In this document: piece by piece, positions 58,983-64,000 of the stretch
Position numbering within the stretch: the first letter of the stretch is position 1
How the letters are laid out: each line of letters begins with the position of its first letter
Source of the DNA: Atherinomorus stipes
Lineage: Eukaryota; Chordata; Actinopteri; Atheriniformes; Atherinidae
Direction: 5' to 3'
Assembly (NCBI GenBank): GCA_023101725.1
Contig: JALJCO010001162.1
Span: forward strand, 310,001-374,000
DNA length: 64,000 bases
Translations under genes and position numbers: made by a program
Notes under the pieces: generated by a model
The model's input: only the letters and a program-made list of their open reading frames with translations
Databases searched by the model: none
Told to the model about the DNA's origin: nothing

Positions 58983-61900
58983 CATTAGGGCAGGGCGATA
59001 TTGTTAGTCCCAGCTGTGTTTTAAGTCACACTTTGTGCTCTCACCGGCAGCCATGTTGTCACTTGCTGTTGCTGTTTCGTGTGTGCTATGATGTTTTTGT
59101 TGTCTCTTGCCGTACTGCAATGTGAAACTAACCATACGGAAGCTCCAGGGAGCCAAAATGCACCATTATACAAAAACTTGATTTACTTATTTTTTAGATT
59201 GCCTGCAACAAAAAAATGCACATTAATTCAATTGATTTATTGCCCAGGCCACGTACACATACACTCATACAGCACTTCTTTTGTTTGTTCTCATCTATCC
59301 CACTCATTCATACTAACCTTTACAAGAGTTCATATGCGAACAACTACAACACCACTACTGAAAACGATGTTGACCTCCCAGCAAATCAGCAGTGTTCCAG
59401 TTAAATTTTTATTTTAAGTATTGCAGTATTTCCAGATTGGGTCTTACGAGCAGCTCATACCTTATAGATGTTAATAACAGTTACTGCTGACAGAGATACA
59501 CTTTGGATTTGCATCTGGCTTTTATTCCCACTTCTGAGACACTGAACATGATGAACATAACAGTTACTCTGGAAGTTTCACTCATCTAAGCATTTGGTAG
59601 CTGGTAATAAGTAATTTAACCTCCTTACCAGCTGAATCCAAATTCTCCAGACTTCAGAGGACTTTACAAACACATTACCCAAAATGCCTCCTTTACAAGG
59701 CCGGTAGAGTTATACTGTAGTACATTTGTATGAAGCATATTTGTATTTAAAAATGTTCTTTTTCCCCTAATAAAAGGTTCTTAACAGATTACACAGAACA
59801 ATTAGAAAAATGACTAATTCCAAATTGCTTGACAGCCCTACTAGATTTACTTCTACTTGATCAGCTCAGATTGCACATTTAATGGTGTTAAATTTTATAG
59901 TTCTGCCCTTGTCTTTGCAGGATACTCCCTGTGGGACCTGGCTGGATGCCTCCTGCTTGGTGTGAGATATACTGAGCTCATCCATCATTTAATACTACAC
60001 CCTGAAAAGCCTACAAGCACAGGAAATTAGAAATTCTCAATGTAAAATTTTTAAGAATCAATGGATTCATCATATATGTTGGATGATGTTGTTAAAAAGT
60101 TCTGAGAATGTGCAGAAATCTGTATGCAACTGACAACGCTGAAAATCAGTATTGTGATTCTCAGGCTCATCTTGTCTCACAATTCTGTAGCTTCTATGAA
60201 TAAATTAAATAAATAAAAATAGAAATTATCATTTTGTAGTGGAAATGATTGCATTTGTGAGAGAAAACATCTGGAAAAAACTGTCAGTAAATACTGATTG
60301 TTGCTCATCTGTCAGCTCATTTCAAGACTCCACAATGAATGCAATGAAAAAAAAAAATCTGTGCATTGCAGATTTAGTGGCATAAAAGTTCATTAAAAGA
60401 GAAATATTCAACTTTGGCAAGTTGCTTTGTAAAATTTTCAAGAAAAATTGAAGCTTTACATTATTTGCAAATCATTATGTTTAACTAACAATCGTTTACT
60501 AATGATTTATTGTTATTCTACCAACTAATGTGAGCTATCAAGTTTAAAACGTTTGCTGTAAAATATTTCAACCTTGTGTTTTCACACCTGCGCTGAGATT
60601 AGAGCTTTATTAGATCTTTTCTGTATGACCAAAACTATTCTTTATTGAATAGGAATGCAGGTTAAGCTGAAGAGCTGCATTCTGGAAAATTATTCCAAAA
60701 CATCACATCAGGGTCACAAATTTCAGCTTTAAAGTGAATCTCTAAGCTCCATTAATCCCCATTTTTCCACAAGTCGCTGGTTAAGGGAACAAAAATTAAG
60801 GCTTCTGTGAAAGAAATAAAATTTTGTGGGCCTTTATGCCCATCGTTGTGTGGATTTAAGCTGCAGTTTTTATCTAAATGGGAAACCTGAGAAACAGTAA
60901 GGAAGAGAGACAAGTGTGGGAAAGGAAAAGCCATGAAAGTGAATGGTGGGTGGATGTTGGATGGCTGAAGAGCCCGTGGAGACATTATGTTCTTTATGAA
61001 GCAATAAAACAAAAGGCTGCTGCTTTTCCCTTCATCCCGTCATCACAATGACCTTCATTTGATGACCAGCCCTGTTCACTGGGTCTTTAAAGAGGCGAGG
61101 TAATGGATGTTTATACATACCAGACATATACCACCTCACATAACAACATCATCACCCTTCCAGCGTAACATCACACCGGGCAATAATCTGCCCCAGGCTC
61201 CAGGTTTTATGATTGACACATCTGAATTAATCTTCTCATTTGGATATGCTGTGACAAGAATTAATTACCAGGCAATTGTGTCTAACATATTAATTTAGAG
61301 AAGATTATTCAATGCATTAGCCCAGGCACTTATTAAGCATGGTTATGTACGCATGGGTTTGTGTATTGAAATCGCACAGGCGGAAAATTCATTCCAATTT
61401 GCCATGCTTGGTTCCCGTTAACATGTCGCTGTGTCCCCTCCTTCTCTTTTCACATCCTCTGCTCCCCTTCTCCTCCATTCTCCAACTCTAGTTTCCTCTG
61501 TCTTGTTTTAAATGTTTTTGACCAACCTTAAGAAAAGATGGAAGGTGCTATACTTCTCTTTTTGTTCATATAGAAGCCTAAATTGTTTTTATAGAGCTGC
61601 TAGTTATGCCAAAAGCATCCATCTTTATCATGTCACCGCTGAATAAAAATCTCTACATGATATCTTAAGTAATTTTATGTCCAGAATTCAAATGCAAGCA
61701 AGAAAAAGAGGAAAAAAGTAACAAATCTATTAATTTAGAAATAACAAATTAGGAATTCATGTAAAATAATAAAGTTCAATATTTTTATCAGGGTAAAATA
61801 GTGCATTATCATAAAAAAACATCACTTTGTTAAATCTACTGGCATCTGAGATGCACAAAAGGTGTCTTTTGTAATCACCGCCATCACATTAGGCCCCATG

Positions 61901-62189
61901 TTTAAACGCTTCACTGACAAACTCAAGAGCTTGTTTTTGTAATTCTGATTAAGTCTACCAGAAGAACTAAACCATTAAAATAACTTAATGTTCCTGAAAA
62001 ACAAAAGCCTGATTTCAGTCTTTTTTTCACCACATTGTGACACCTCCTGGGACCAAAAAGGTGTTGAAGTGCATTTTAAACCAAATTATAACTTAGTCCA
62101 AACTCTAACCAGTTAATTATGGCTGAAGGCAACCAAAGAATGGAATAGGGACAAATCTTACAGCGACACAAGTGATCTTCGTCCTCAAA
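58983..62189. other. Unique AT-rich non-coding sequence
   Basis: No gene supported. AGGGCAGGGCGATATTG at 58987-59003 is a weak hAT-end-like motif without a partner. The frame at 59079-59417 has no recognised domain. The candidate element at 61190-61430 is listed separately. Confidence 0.45.
61190..61430. promoter_or_regulatory. Candidate conserved non-coding element
   Basis: A repeat-free block dense in homeodomain-type words: GAATTAATCTTC, GAATTAATTACCAGG, CATATTAATTTAG, GATTATTCAATGCATTAGCC and CTTATTAAGCATGG, together with TTTGATTGACA-like and TTTGGATATGC words. The density of ATTA/TAAT motifs, with no repeats and no coding frame, is typical of vertebrate developmental enhancers. Conservation itself cannot be judged here. 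Confidence 0.3.
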
Positions 62190-62733
62190 TTAAAGGTATG
62201 GTATGTAAAAAAAATCAAAGGTCAGTGGCAGAAAAATGTGATATATAATTCAAAACTGTGTTTCTATTGATGTGTAATCGCTGCACTAGAATAGCTGTTA
62301 TATGTTTATTTTCTTAGAATGAGTAATTTATACCTACTTGCTGGGCGGTGCACATATGGAGGCTGCCATATTTGTTCCACCATTTTACTACGGTGTCCCT
62401 GAATGGATAAAACAATGTGAGTGAAGTAAGAACCCTTTGAACTTTAAAACTGCTGTACCAGCTTTGTTTAATGGGAGTTGAAGCACTGTTTGGGAAAAGT
62501 AATGCCTTAAAAGACATGAAAGAAAAGTTACTCATAGTACAGTCATACACTTGAGACCACTGGATCCCCTCACAGATGAAAACATCTTTATGTCTGGGAA
62601 GTTTTGGCCACTAATGGCCACCATACATTCACAACAGTGCTTGGATTATAAAGTCATTTGAAAGAAAGTATATTTTCTCTCAAATACCCATTTTTACCAC
62701 TAGATGTCAGTAATTTACATACTGTACCTTTAA
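62190..62733. mobile_element. TTAA-flanked MITE (Kolobok/T2-like)
   Basis: Left TTAAAGGTATGGTATGTAAA (62190-62209) and inverted right TTAAAGGTACAGTATGTAAA (62714-62733) match at 18 of 20, each including the TTAA. No transposase. Immediately right of it, TTAAAGGTGAACCCC looks like the start of another TTAA-type end without a partner in view. 544 bp. Confidence 0.85.
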
Positions 62734-64000
62734 AGGTGAACCCCAGCGGTTTGCAGGTACACTACTGCTTTCTACGGATGGATGGATGGATGGATGGAGC
62801 ATGGCATCTCTGTGGTTCTTTAAACAGGATTGTTGTAAGATAACAAATTATACCTCTTCTGTTCTGGTCAGCAAGAATCAAGCTGCTGATTCCACCACCA
62901 CTTCTTCCACCTCCTGATTGGACCGTATTTGCTCCTTGATAGAGTTTGGTGACAAACATTGCAATACTATTCTTACATTTTTAAGAAATATAAAAACATG
63001 AATTTCTATTTGTTTTCCTCCTCTTACTAGAGCTTAGAAAATGAGATTTGAGGGTAGATGAAGAACATGGGATTTCCCTCCAATATGAGACTACTGTTCT
63101 TTCCTGTCACCTTGTTTTATTCTTTGCCGCTCAGCTGAGATTAAGCACCAAAGGATTAACCCTACACATGAAAAATTATGCTAAAAGGTGCTCAATGCAT
63201 TAAGGTGGGACACCGAACAATCCTGACCGCAGCTCTTAGATTTGACATCCTCTCATTGCCAAGCTGAAGCACCAATAAGATACAGTAAATCAAAAGCTCC
63301 TGCACTCTGTCAGCACCAGTGCTGCGCATGAACAAGTTAAAATGAGCTCCATCATGAGTAGCATGTAAATTTTCTGTGAATTTTGAGCCGCATTAAGCTG
63401 TTTTTAACTGATAAACGTGAGGTGATGGCAGCTCTTTCTTGCATGTTGAATGTGTTGTTGATATTGAACATGACATGCTAAATTGTGCCATGTAAAGTCA
63501 CAGACCTTGAAATGATTTCTGCTTCAGTCAGACTTAATAAGGCACCATATATACAACCAATGTAACTGCATTAGTTTAGTCACAGACATGTTAAGTTGCA
63601 GATGTGCAGAGCTATGCAGCAAATTTCCCACAACGGACTGCACAGCAGAAAAGGACAAAAAGTGACATATCATTTAAGGAAAGAACAGATCAGAAGACAG
63701 TTACAAAGGATTGAAGAGAGTGATGTCTAACAACTGAATCTGAATGATTTCATTAATGGTTTTGCGCAGTAAAGCCAGAGGAGAGGCCCAGCAGAGCATT
63801 TTAAACCTTTTTGGGGCCTTGTGCAGTCTTGTGTTTACTGACTGTCTTCATACATGCCAAGGTATTATTATTAGCTGCTGCAGAGCTTCCACTCCTGATA
63901 GAGGATTATCACGCTTCGTGTTCCGGATTCCGGAACTTGTAGAATTTGGCCATTTCCTCTTCCGGGCCAGTTTAACAATAGCTGATTCCAATGTCACTGC
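62734..64000. other. Unique non-coding sequence to window end
   Basis: No gene supported. A perfect 8-bp palindrome TTCCGGAA sits in a CCGGA-rich spot at 63920-63936. Confidence 0.5.
62777..62800. repeat. GGAT tetranucleotide microsatellite
   Basis: About six GGAT units. Confidence 0.9.

Overview
This window looks like non-coding, transposon-rich DNA from a ray-finned (teleost, probably percomorph) fish. The evidence is the AT-rich composition, the CA/TG, CATC and ATATG microsatellites, and the dense set of small DNA transposons (Tc1-like, hAT-like, PIF/Harbinger-like, THAP-linked, and TTAA-flanked elements resembling Kolobok/T2) together with L2-type LINE ends. I found no intact protein-coding gene, tRNA, rRNA or CRISPR array. 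Every protein-like match I recognise is a transposase fossil or a LINE fragment.

Layout. 1-10 kb: mostly unique sequence with two L2-type tails, a purine-only low-complexity block that may be an assembly artefact, a decayed Tc1 transposase (4545-5221, minus) and a 529-bp inverted-repeat element (7549-8077). 10-22 kb: a TTAA-flanked element (10023-10755), 8 kb of mostly unique DNA, then a cluster at 18986-21885 containing a chimeric TTAA-type repeat, a palindromic insertion with a long A-tract in its loop, and a non-autonomous hAT element with a perfect 8-bp target duplication. 22-40 kb: mostly unique sequence with scattered palindromic elements (22194, 29564, 29984, 30781, 35072) and a repeat copy at 38010-38760 (minus). 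40.6-41.8 kb: the only region that looks gene-related. It is richer in CpG, has a MEF2-type site, a TATA box and an initiator in correct spacing, and two strong splice donors, and may be the 5' end of a plus-strand transcript whose coding exons I cannot identify here.

43-53 kb is a transposon hotspot: an old 1.5-kb element hosting two others (43107-44632), a THAP-exon element (46717-47619), two TTAA elements sharing one TTAA (47941-48790), a Harbinger element with a MADF-like remnant (49233-49753) and a 1.2-kb TTAA element carrying a second repeat (51269-52483). 53-64 kb holds a CGAT-rich repeat, a microsatellite and telomere-like block (57548-57978), the 3' end of an L2-like LINE (58140-58552), an ATATG pentamer array, a candidate conserved non-coding element (61190-61430) and another TTAA element (62190-62733).

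No previously undescribed functional system is visible. The most informative signals are the repeated TTAA-type insertions, one of which supports a two-element junction and another a chimera, and the orphan promoter with non-coding first exon near 41.7 kb. All family names rest on motif recognition by eye, without database searches.
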